Assembly (NCBI GenBank): GCA_005239945.1
Contig: SBAY01000309.1
Span: forward strand, 1 to 16,798
Direction: 5' to 3'
DNA: 16,798 nucleotides
DNA from: Nitrospira sp.
Lineage (GTDB): Bacteria > UBA9089 > CG2-30-40-21 > SBAY01
Shown: positions 6,988 through 13,532 of the stretch, piece after piece
How the letters are laid out: each line of letters begins with the position of its first letter
Position numbering within the stretch: the first letter of the stretch is position 1
Notes under the pieces: generated by a model
Seen by the model: only the letters and a program-made list of their open reading frames with translations
Told to the model about the DNA's origin: nothing
Database searches by the model: none
Translations under genes and position numbers: made by a program

Positions 6988-8508
6988 TTACCTGGGATTA
7001 CATCTCCACTTAGTCCCCTGTGGCGTATCCTCAAGGATAATGTTTAATTTATCCAATTCAGTCCGAATCTTATCGGCCAGTTCCCAATCTTTTTTGGCTC
7101 GTGCCATCTGTCTTATATTAATTATTATCTCCATTAATTCCGGCACTAATTCATTCTTTGGTTTCGATTCTACCTCTTTAAATAACCCAAATACCTCCTC
7201 GCCAAGTTTATAAATAGTCTCCTGGGCCAATTTCAATAATGCCCGGCCAGAAAACCGACTGCATTCATACAAAGTCCCCATTTTGGAGATAAATTTATTA
7301 ATTGCCGTGACCAGGTCATACAAAGAGGCTAATGCCATTGGTGTATTAAAATCATCATCCATGGCTTGAGTAAATCTTTCCTCTGTTTGTTTGATAGCCT
7401 CGTAAAATTCCTTATCCTTTTCCTCAATCTGATTCGGGTCAAATTCAATGAGCGTCTTTTGTTCACCAGGAAGTAATTTATACATCTCACCATCCATCGA
7501 TGTTGTCGGTTCAATCTTGAGGAAGTTATCCACATTTCTTAAGGTATTGTAAAATCGTTGGAGGCCTGCCTTTGCCTGGTCTAAATTCTCAAGTGAGAAC
7601 TCCACCGGGCTTTTATAATATGTCCCCAGAAAGAATAATCTCACCACATCAGAAGAATATTTCTCTAAGACATTTTTTATCAGAAATTCATTACCCAATG
7701 ATTTGGACATCTTTTCTTGATTTAAGGTGACCATGCCATTATGAATCCAGAGGTTAGCAAATGTTTTACCGGTATAGGATTCAGATTGAGCAATCTCGTT
7801 TTCGTGATGTGGGAAAGCCAAATCCTGTCCCCCACCGTGAATATCAAATGTTTCGCCTAAGTATTTAATCGACATCGTGGAGCATTCGATATGCCAGCCG
7901 GGTCTGCCTTTGCCAAAAGGGCTATCCCAATACGGCTCACCTTCTTTAGCCGATTTCCACAGGGCAAAGTCTGCCGGATTTTTTTTGCGTGTGTCCACCT
8001 CAAACCGTATCCCATGAACCATCTCATCAAGATTCCTGCCGCTCAATTTGCCGTATTCCTTAAACTTGCTTACCTCGAAAAATACATCTCCATCCACCTG
8101 GTAGGCATAGCCTTTTTCAATCAATACCTTGATAAAATCAATCACATCCGGGATATGTTCAGTAACCCTCGGATAGAGGGTAGCCCTTTTGATGCCTAAC
8201 TTATCCATATTTTTAAAATACTCATCGATGTATTTTTTTGCCAGCTCTTCACAAGGCATATCTCGTTGTTTAGCCCGCTCGATTATCTTATCGTCAATAT
8301 CGGTAAAATTCTGGATAAAGGTAACTTCGTAACCTTTGTATTCTAAATACCTCCGGATGACATCGAAGGTAACATAGCAGCGGGTATGTCCCATGTGGCA
8401 ATCTGAATAAGGAGTAAGCCCACAGACATACATCTTTATCTTGCCTTCTTGAATGGGCACAAATTCCTCTTTTTTCCGCGTAAGTGTGTTATAAATCTTT
8501 AGTGACAT
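6988..8508 (-). CDS. cysS: Cysteinyl-tRNA synthetase
   Basis: Class I aminoacyl-tRNA synthetase that charges tRNA-Cys. The 506 residues include HMGH (38-41) as the HIGH motif and KMSKS (266-270). The zinc ligands Cys29, Cys209, His234 and Glu238 match the E. coli set, and the zinc gives cysteine selectivity. WHIECS and AFPHHENEIAQSES are family blocks, and the C-terminal DTPQGTKWR is the usual family ending. The ATG overlaps the gltX stop codon by 10 bp, with AAGGA just upstream, so translation is coupled to gltX. The last codons share a 19-bp exact copy with the HicB-like gene downstream. Start and length are normal. Confidence 0.98.
   Translation of the reverse strand: MSLKIYNTLTRKKEEFVPIQEGKIKMYVCGLTPYSDCHMGHTRCYVTFDVIRRYLEYKGYEVTFIQNFTDIDDKIIERAKQRDMPCEELAKKYIDEYFKNMDKLGIKRATLYPRVTEHIPDVIDFIKVLIEKGYAYQVDGDVFFEVSKFKEYGKLSGRNLDEMVHGIRFEVDTRKKNPADFALWKSAKEGEPYWDSPFGKGRPGWHIECSTMSIKYLGETFDIHGGGQDLAFPHHENEIAQSESYTGKTFANLWIHNGMVTLNQEKMSKSLGNEFLIKNVLEKYSSDVVRLFFLGTYYKSPVEFSLENLDQAKAGLQRFYNTLRNVDNFLKIEPTTSMDGEMYKLLPGEQKTLIEFDPNQIEEKDKEFYEAIKQTEERFTQAMDDDFNTPMALASLYDLVTAINKFISKMGTLYECSRFSGRALLKLAQETIYKLGEEVFGLFKEVESKPKNELVPELMEIIINIRQMARAKKDWELADKIRTELDKLNIILEDTPQGTKWRCNPR
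7002..7020. repeat. 19-bp direct repeat, copy 2 (cysS 3' end)
   Basis: Identical to 6725-6743. This is probably the parental copy, because QGTKWR is the normal ending of the cysteinyl-tRNA synthetase family. Confidence 0.95.
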
Positions 8509-9944
8509 TTTTTAATCCTTTCCAGGCAAACTTCCTTGTCTAACACGGCGATAATCTTTGGTAGTTCAGGGCCGTGGATGTTGCCGGTCAAGGCGGCTCG
8601 AATAGGCATAAATAATTCCTTGCCCTTTGCCCCTGTCTCCTTTCCTACCACCTTAATCATTTCCGCTATTCTCTCTGGAATTAATTCATCCATCTGGTCT
8701 AACATCTTAGAAAAACAATCCAACACCTGGGCGGATTTTTCTCCCTTCAACACATCTTTTGCCTCATTTCCTAACCTTACCTCCGGATTGAATATAAAAT
8801 CCAGCTGGTTAGTAAGTTCTGAGAGGCAATTCAGATGAGTTTTAACTAAATCAACCACTGTTGTCAGCCACTCAAAATCACCACAACAGGTTACACAACC
8901 CTCCTTTTTCAAATAAGGAATGGCTAATTTAGTCAATTTAACTAAATCAGTATTTCGGATGTAATAGCCATTCATCCAGTTTAATTTCTCTAAGTCAAAG
9001 ATAGCCGGGCTTTTGACCACCCGCTCCAGGGAAAAGTCCTTGATTAATTCCTCCATAGAGCAAATTTCCTTGTCTGGTTCAGGTGGTGACCAACCGCGTA
9101 AGGCTAAATAATTGACCATTGCCTCAGGTAAATATCCCAGTTCCTGGTATGCCTCGACGGATGTTGCCCCATGACGCTTGGAGAATCTTGCCCCATCCGG
9201 TCCTAAAATCATCGGTAAATGGGCAAATTGTGGCCGGTCAAAGCCCAAGGCCTGATAAAGCAATATCTGTTTAGGTGTATTGGATAAATGGTCCTCGCCA
9301 CGAATGACATGGGTTATCTGCATTAGCCAATCATCGATTACCACGGCAAAGTTATAGGCGGCAATACCATCAGAACGGATAATCACAAAGTCGTTAAGTG
9401 CCGTGGATGAAAATTCTACATCCTCACGAATCAAATCATTGACTACAATCTTCTGAGTTATCTCCGGGATTTTAAACCTGATGGTAGGTTTTCTCCCCTC
9501 GGACTCGAATGCCAGTTTCTGCTCATTGGTTAAATGCCTGCATTTACCGTCATAGCCTATAGTTCCTTTTACGGCAATAGCCAGTTTTCTCTTTGTCTCT
9601 AATTCCTCTTCCGTGCAATAACAATGATACGCCGCACCCTGTTGAAGGAGTTGAGCGGCATATTCCTGGTAAATCTTCAATCTTTCTTGTTGGCGATAGG
9701 GGCCAAAAGCCCCACCTATATCAGGTCCTTCATCCCATTCAAGCCCAAGCCATTTCAAAGAGCTGATAATAGTGCCGACATTTGTCTCCTCGTTTCTTTC
9801 TAAATCGGTATCCTCAATCCTTAAGATAAAGACACCGTTATTGTGTCTGGCAAATAACCAATTAAATAATGCTGTTCTTGCCCCGCCAAGATGTAGATAC
9901 CCTGTTGGACTGGGTGCAAATCGGACTCTAATCTTCTGTTCCAT
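8499..9944 (-). CDS. gltX: Glutamyl-tRNA synthetase
   Basis: Class I synthetase that charges tRNA-Glu. In bacteria lacking GlnRS it may also charge tRNA-Gln, but the sequence alone does not decide this. The 481 residues include VRFAPSPTGYLHLGGARTAL with the HIGH-type motif HLGG (18-21), the Glu-binding block RIEDTD (42-47), and RFSKRHG as the KMSKS loop. A zinc site of the E. coli type is present as Cys108, Cys110, Cys135 and His137. No clear Shine-Dalgarno site precedes the ATG, and immediately upstream is the long inverted repeat at 9962-10056 that separates it from ispF. The 3' end overlaps cysS by 10 bp. Confidence 0.98.
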   Translation of the reverse strand: MEQKIRVRFAPSPTGYLHLGGARTALFNWLFARHNNGVFILRIEDTDLERNEETNVGTIISSLKWLGLEWDEGPDIGGAFGPYRQQERLKIYQEYAAQLLQQGAAYHCYCTEEELETKRKLAIAVKGTIGYDGKCRHLTNEQKLAFESEGRKPTIRFKIPEITQKIVVNDLIREDVEFSSTALNDFVIIRSDGIAAYNFAVVIDDWLMQITHVIRGEDHLSNTPKQILLYQALGFDRPQFAHLPMILGPDGARFSKRHGATSVEAYQELGYLPEAMVNYLALRGWSPPEPDKEICSMEELIKDFSLERVVKSPAIFDLEKLNWMNGYYIRNTDLVKLTKLAIPYLKKEGCVTCCGDFEWLTTVVDLVKTHLNCLSELTNQLDFIFNPEVRLGNEAKDVLKGEKSAQVLDCFSKMLDQMDELIPERIAEMIKVVGKETGAKGKELFMPIRAALTGNIHGPELPKIIAVLDKEVCLERIKKCH

Positions 9945-9961
9945 AACCCATCTTTATAGAA

Positions 9962-10056
9962 TTAAAAATTAAAAGTTAAAAGTTAAAAATTAGGAAGAAG
10001 TCCACTTCCTTTAATCTTTAATCTTTAATTTTTAACTTTTAACTTTTAATTTTTAA
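9962..10056. repeat. Perfect 31-bp AT-rich inverted repeat between ispF and gltX
   Basis: Positions 9962-9992 and 10026-10056 are exact reverse complements over 31 bp. Each arm is built from TTAAAAGTT/TTAAAAATT words. Within the 33-nt loop AGGAAG (9992-9997) pairs with CTTCCT (10005-10010), giving a second nested stem. The whole intergenic gap of about 120 bp is occupied by this structure. It could be a terminator/attenuator or a miniature repeat element. There is no open frame in it. Confidence 0.9.
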
Positions 10057-10064
10057 CTTTTAAC

Positions 10065-10544
10065 TTACACCCCCACCTTAACTACGCTTACTACGGCTAT
10101 AGAAGCGATTGCCTTACTTTCTCCAATTATTCCAAGCCCTTTGGCCGTAGTAGCCTTAATATTTACCTCCTCTTCCTCTATGTTGACTGCCCGGGCGATA
10201 TTCATTTTCATCTGGTCAATGTATGAACTTAATTTTGGTTCCTGGGCGATAATAGTGGCATCGATATTATTGATAATAAAGTGTTTCTCCTCGATTATTT
10301 CACAAACTTTCTCTAACAAAGTAATGCTTAAAATCCCCATTACCTCAGGTGTTCCTACCCCAAAGGTCGCTCCAATATCACCCTTTCCAATGCCACCTAA
10401 GAGGGCATCGATAACCGCATGAATCAAGGCATCTGCGTCAGAATCTCCTTCCAAACCTTTCTCATAAGGTATTTCCACACCACCTAAGATTAATTTCCTG
10501 CCTTTAACTAATTTATGAATATCAACCCCTATGCCAACCCGCAT
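10065..10544 (-). CDS. ispF: MEcPP synthase IspF, with unusual active-site loop
   Basis: 2-C-methyl-D-erythritol 2,4-cyclodiphosphate synthase of the MEP isoprenoid pathway, which releases CMP and forms the cyclic diphosphate. The 159 residues align with E. coli IspF with the same numbering. Zinc ligands Asp8, His10 and His42 are intact, as are Ser35, Asp46 and Asp56. However, the loop usually reading FPDTDPxxKGxxS is FGVGTPEVMGILS, so Asp63, Asp65 and Lys69 become Val, Thr and Met. The usual TTTE block reads TTAK, so Glu135, a divalent-metal ligand in E. coli IspF, becomes Lys. The fold is clear but catalysis may be altered. AGGTGG lies about 8 nt before the ATG. It follows a helical gene of unknown function by 14 nt. 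Confidence 0.9.
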   Translation of the reverse strand: MRVGIGVDIHKLVKGRKLILGGVEIPYEKGLEGDSDADALIHAVIDALLGGIGKGDIGATFGVGTPEVMGILSITLLEKVCEIIEEKHFIINNIDATIIAQEPKLSSYIDQMKMNIARAVNIEEEEVNIKATTAKGLGIIGESKAIASIAVVSVVKVGV

Positions 10545-10558
10545 ATATTACACCACCT

Positions 10559-10912
10559 TCATTTAATATTCAGCAATCCTGATTCTTGTAGTAAATATTC
10601 TGCCCAGGAGTGGCTCAGTTTAGCTATTTCTTTACGCTTTAAAGTATCAGTATATCCCTTTTGCCATATCTGATGCCATAACGCTAATTGTATTTGCAAT
10701 TCAACTAATTTTGCCTGTAAATCCAATTGGACATCCGAAATAGTCCACTCAATGAAGAATTTACTCTCTTCTAATAGACTATTTACTACTTTAGCGTTAT
10801 CTGGATTATCTGAAAAAGAGGTAATACGAGCTAAGTTAGCTGCTAATCCACCTAATCGAAGTTGTAGATTATTTTGCAAGTATCGAGTGCGGATAATATC
10901 CATATTCCTCAT
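10559..10912 (-). CDS. Helical protein of unknown function, coupled to DUF5674
   Basis: A 117-residue protein that I do not recognise with certainty. It is predicted by eye to be almost wholly alpha-helical, leucine- and glutamine-rich, with no signal peptide or membrane segment. Notable blocks are LGGLAANLARITSF near the N-terminus, LLEESKFFIEW in the middle, and SHSWAEYLLQESGLL at the end. The ATG overlaps the stop codon of the DUF5674 gene as ATGA, and AGGAGG lies 6 nt upstream, so the two are translated as a unit. The pair interrupts ispD and ispF, which are normally adjacent or fused. An interacting pair, possibly a toxin-antitoxin-like or regulatory module, is inference from context only. 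Confidence 0.8.
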   Translation of the reverse strand: MRNMDIIRTRYLQNNLQLRLGGLAANLARITSFSDNPDNAKVVNSLLEESKFFIEWTISDVQLDLQAKLVELQIQLALWHQIWQKGYTDTLKRKEIAKLSHSWAEYLLQESGLLNIK

Positions 10913-11247
10913 TGTATTCCTCCTAATAATTGTTGTACAGTGGTTTTAATTTTAAAGCGAATATCTTGATTTTGAATTTTCATCGATGGATTATTCTGTT
11001 TTGGTCGAATATTGATTAATGCTTCAAATTCTACTTGTTGAGTGTCTGGAATCCAATTTGCTCCCCAAATATTTTCTTGCAGGCTACCATTTTCTAATAA
11101 TACTGCCTCACAATCCGCATGGAATTCACCCCCGCCTGCTAAAATACCCCTTTGGATATCCACGGCTAATTTAATGTATGTCTCAAGTGATTCAAGCATT
11201 TCATTTATCTGTTGAGAGGTAGCACGATTTTGGATTAGATGTATCAC
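10909..11247 (-). CDS. DUF5674 family protein
   Basis: 112 residues. The blocks ETYIKLAVDIQRGILAGGGE, HADCEAVLLENGS, IWGANWIP and LINIRPKQNN are the conserved core I associate with DUF5674, a family of unknown function. The start is GTG at 11245-11247, with AAGGGGTGAG at the ispD 3' end as ribosome site, which leaves 9 bp between ispD and this gene. The 3' end overlaps the helical unknown by ATGA. Mixed alpha/beta composition and conserved Cys, His and Asp residues are compatible with a small enzyme or binding protein, but no catalytic motif is recognised. Confidence 0.85.
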   Translation of the reverse strand: MIHLIQNRATSQQINEMLESLETYIKLAVDIQRGILAGGGEFHADCEAVLLENGSLQENIWGANWIPDTQQVEFEALINIRPKQNNPSMKIQNQDIRFKIKTTVQQLLGGIQ

Positions 11248-11256
11248 AAGTTTTTC

Positions 11257-11946
11257 TCACCCCTTAAGTTTTAATATCATCTCTGCCACCAACAGGTCAT
11301 AAGGAAAGGTAATCTTGATATTTTCAGTCGCACCTTTGACCAATTTTACCCTTCCCCCAAGTCGCCGCACGAGTAAGGCATCATCCGTGGCATAAAAATT
11401 ATCTTCATAAGCCTTTTCGTAAGCATTTTTAAGTAATTCGTATTTAAATACCTGTGGTGTTTGAATCATCACCAGACTATCACGGTCAAGGGTTTCTTCA
11501 ACCCACTGCCCATCATTTATTGATTTAATTGTATCTGTTGGTGATAACCCTGGTATAGCCGCACCTGATACTTGAGCCGCCAGTATTGTTTCCTCAATCA
11601 ATTGTTGGCTGACAAAGGGTCTTGCCCCGTCATGAATCAGGATTAACTCTGTCCCTGGAGTTATCTCTTTTAACCCATTATAAACCGAATCCTGGCGTTC
11701 TTTTCCTCCTTCGACTACCTTATTTACCTTGGTGAAGCGATATTTTTCTACAATCTCCCGTTGACAATAGGCAATGTGTTCCCGCTCGACAACGACTAAA
11801 ATATAATCAATTAACGCTGATGTAGAAAGTGCCTTTAAAGGATAATAAATCAATGGGTGCTGGTTAAGCATAATAAATGGTTTCGGTGTTTGACTACCGA
11901 GTCTTATGCCTTTACCACCAGCCGCTAAAATAGCCCCAACCTTCAT
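11257..11946 (-). CDS. ispD: MEP cytidylyltransferase IspD
   Basis: 2-C-methyl-D-erythritol 4-phosphate cytidylyltransferase, which forms CDP-ME from MEP and CTP. The 229 residues carry the nucleotide-binding loop AAGGKGIRLGSQTPKPF with Arg15 and Lys22, then IHDGARPFV, PTDTIK, DRDSLVMIQTPQVF and ENIKIT, all standard for IspD. I placed the start at ATG 11944-11946 because the purine-rich GGAGGAGAGGAGAAG directly precedes it. A TTG eight codons upstream lacks support. IspF is encoded two genes downstream, separated by the DUF5674 pair. Confidence 0.97.
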   Translation of the reverse strand: MKVGAILAAGGKGIRLGSQTPKPFIMLNQHPLIYYPLKALSTSALIDYILVVVEREHIAYCQREIVEKYRFTKVNKVVEGGKERQDSVYNGLKEITPGTELILIHDGARPFVSQQLIEETILAAQVSGAAIPGLSPTDTIKSINDGQWVEETLDRDSLVMIQTPQVFKYELLKNAYEKAYEDNFYATDDALLVRRLGGRVKLVKGATENIKITFPYDLLVAEMILKLKG

Positions 11947-12012
11947 CTTCTCCTCTCCTCCTATCTTCAAAATGAGTCATAAACAGTATGTGTTAGGCAA
12001 AAAAATAAGTTT

Positions 12013-12327
12013 TTACAATTCCCATTCTTGACTAAAAGCTGTTTTGAAATCACGAGCACAGTGCACAACTGCAAGAATTTCAACATCATTATAACCTTCT
12101 ATAACCCTATAAACAATTCTATAATTTCTAAAGATAACTTCTCTAAAACCATATTCTTTCAACTCAGGGACAATACGACCACAACAAGGCATTTTTTCAA
12201 GTTTTAAGGTTGCATAGATGAGAGACTTTATAAATCTGGCTGCATATATTTTCGAATCACGAGCTATATAATCATGAATTGCTTGTAGATTGTTCATTGC
12301 CTTTTCAGTCCATTTTATCTTGCCCAT
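12013..12327 (-). CDS. RelE/ParE-family toxin
   Basis: 104-residue protein of the RelE/ParE fold. Family features are the N-terminal KIKWTEKAMNNLQAIHDYI, a central GRIVPELKEYGFREVIF, YRIVYRV and the terminal VHCARDF. ParE toxins act on DNA gyrase and RelE toxins cut mRNA on the ribosome. The sequence favours the ParE-like branch but does not prove the target. The ATG lies inside the end of the antitoxin gene, overlapping by 13 bp, the usual antitoxin-first layout. A run of housekeeping genes continues 66 bp downstream at ispD. Confidence 0.88.
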   Translation of the reverse strand: MGKIKWTEKAMNNLQAIHDYIARDSKIYAARFIKSLIYATLKLEKMPCCGRIVPELKEYGFREVIFRNYRIVYRVIEGYNDVEILAVVHCARDFKTAFSQEWEL

Positions 12328-12500
12328 TCTTCAACCCTTTTGAGAAGTTCTTCTATAGTCAATAGTTTCCCTTTTTCTGCATCTTTAAAACCGTCAAGGA
12401 CTTGAGAAACAAAGTTTATTTCGTACATTATGTCTTCAGTTGTACACCTCTCTGGCAATCGTTTTATAGTTTCAACAGCAGCTTCTTTGATTGTTACCAT
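12315..12500 (-). CDS. Antitoxin of the ParE-type module
   Basis: 61-residue protein placed directly before and overlapping the ParE-like toxin. It resembles short antitoxins of the form MxTxKExxxExxKxLPxxxTxEDIMYEI..., here with RLPERCTTEDIMYEINFVSQ, a charged middle and a helical tail (LTIEELLKRVEEWAR) likely to wrap the toxin. GGGGAGG lies about 9 nt before the ATG. The palindrome GGTTATTAACC (12535-12545) just upstream is a possible autoregulatory operator. That is inference. Confidence 0.82.
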   Translation of the reverse strand: MVTIKEAAVETIKRLPERCTTEDIMYEINFVSQVLDGFKDAEKGKLLTIEELLKRVEEWAR

Positions 12501-12536
12501 TCAAAAAAACCTCCCCTTCCTCAATATTTATAATGG

Positions 12537-12678
12537 TTATTAACCAAAAGTGTTCATCCAGGAAACGAATTTTAGATTTTCGATTGCCGATTTTAGATGG
12601 TAAATTGATTTATCTTTAAATCCAAAATCCAAAATCGAAAATCCAAAATAATTTTACATGACCACTTTTGCTTAATAA
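12537..12678. repeat. Nested inverted repeat of GATTTTCGATT words
   Basis: The outer arms 12537-12557 and 12658-12678 pair at 19 of 21 positions. The inner arms 12569-12598 and 12620-12649 pair at about 25 of 30 and consist of repeated GATTTTNGATT-like words. The structure fills most of the 245-bp gap between archease and the antitoxin gene, and its left end contains the GGTTATTAACC palindrome. It resembles in architecture, but not in sequence, the repeats at 3187-3372 and 9962-10056. Confidence 0.85.
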
Positions 12679-12745
12679 GTGCTATAAATCACGACTTTTT
12701 GCCTAACAAAATGGCAATACCCGCTCCTTATCCCTTCTAATGCCT

Positions 12746-13165
12746 TTAAATATCAAATATCACCTGAATCCTGAAATACCCCTCCTTTTCTTCTATCTTC
12801 AATTGATGGTAAGTTACGGTTTTAATCTCGTGTGATAGCTCATGTCTATTGGGGTCATATCCCTCGCCATAAACCTTCGCCTTAAGGAAGGTATCACCTA
12901 TTTCTTTTACGCTGAATTTTTTAAGTATTAAATTCCCAACAGTATGATTATACAACAATTCGCTCAAAAAAGCAACTAAAATTTCCTGGAGGTCATTGCC
13001 CTTAACCTCAACATGGACGGTTTTGGAGGTATTAACCTGATTTAAGTTCTCCACAAGGATAGAAAACATCCCGTAGGCACAATTAGCAAAAGCCTGTTTC
13101 AGGGTTTTGCCATAGGCAATAACACCAATATCTGCGGTATGTTCAAAAAACTCGAATCGCTTCAT
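12746..13165 (-). CDS. Archease
   Basis: 139-residue archease, the protein that activates the RtcB RNA ligase in tRNA splicing and RNA repair by promoting its guanylylation. Family marks are FEFFEHTADIGVIAYG at the N-terminus, with the conserved acidic Asp12, then AFANCAYGMFSIL, DPNRHELSHEIKTVTYH and the terminal strand ending FDI. Length is typical. Only a weak AGG precedes the ATG, and the stop of a 30-codon upstream frame overlaps it as ATGA, so coupling to a lost upstream gene is possible. rtcB is not in the window. Confidence 0.93.
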   Translation of the reverse strand: MKRFEFFEHTADIGVIAYGKTLKQAFANCAYGMFSILVENLNQVNTSKTVHVEVKGNDLQEILVAFLSELLYNHTVGNLILKKFSVKEIGDTFLKAKVYGEGYDPNRHELSHEIKTVTYHQLKIEEKEGYFRIQVIFDI

Positions 13166-13254
13166 TTGTTATACCTGTTTTTAGATTTTTGTTCAATTGC
13201 TTCGTCAAATTCCTTGACTACCAATTCATGTATATTAAAGGATTCCGGGGACAC
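13162..13254 (-). pseudogene. 30-codon remnant frame coupled to archease
   Basis: A short frame from GTG 13252-13254 to TGA 13162-13164 encodes a charged helical peptide (ending EFDEAIEQKSKNRYNK). Its TGA overlaps the archease ATG as ATGA, which usually marks genuine upstream coding sequence. Its first codons (SPES) come from the inverted repeat at 13242-13305, so it looks like the 3' end of a gene cut by that repeat. No family is recognised. Confidence 0.35.
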
Positions 13255-13305
13255 AATACCAAATTATTCTTTTGCTCCAAAAATTTAGTATTATGTCCCC
13301 CGAAT
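13242..13305. repeat. Inverted repeat with GGGGACA(C/T)AATA arms
   Basis: The left arm 13242-13266 and right arm 13281-13305 pair at 21 of 25 positions around a 14-nt loop. ATTCCGGGGACACAATA/TATTATGTCCCC-type hairpins are commonly seen beside REP-associated tyrosine transposase genes. No such transposase is present here. Each arm supplies a start codon for a frame reading outward: GTG TCC CCG GAA on minus and ATG TCC CCC GAA on plus. Confidence 0.75.
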
Positions 13306-13532
13306 TAAAAAGGTTTGAGGAGGTAACTGCTTACCAACCAGAGCAAGCTCAAGGTAATTACTTTTTGGGTCTGGTTCATTTAGAGAGAGGAGACCTTGAG
13401 GCTGCTAAGGACTGTTTACTCAAGGCTGCTCAATCCTCTGCTGACCCTTATTTTCTTAATGCCCTGGGTCTTGCCTATCTTGAATATGGTTTGGCATTCC
13501 GAACACTATTGCCTAACTACTTAACATTATAA
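13293..13532 (+). pseudogene. TPR-protein fragment
   Basis: An open frame of 79 codons on the plus strand whose core, YFLGLVHLERGDLEAAKDCL followed by LLKAAQSSADPYFLNALGLAYLEYG, is clearly tetratricopeptide-repeat sequence (about one and a half repeats). The first residues come from the inverted repeat and no ribosome site precedes them. After LEYG the sequence stops resembling TPR and ends at TAA 13530-13532, which overlaps the end of nadB on the opposite strand by 3 bp. It is best read as an internal fragment of a longer TPR gene left after rearrangement, and not as an intact gene. Confidence 0.65.
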
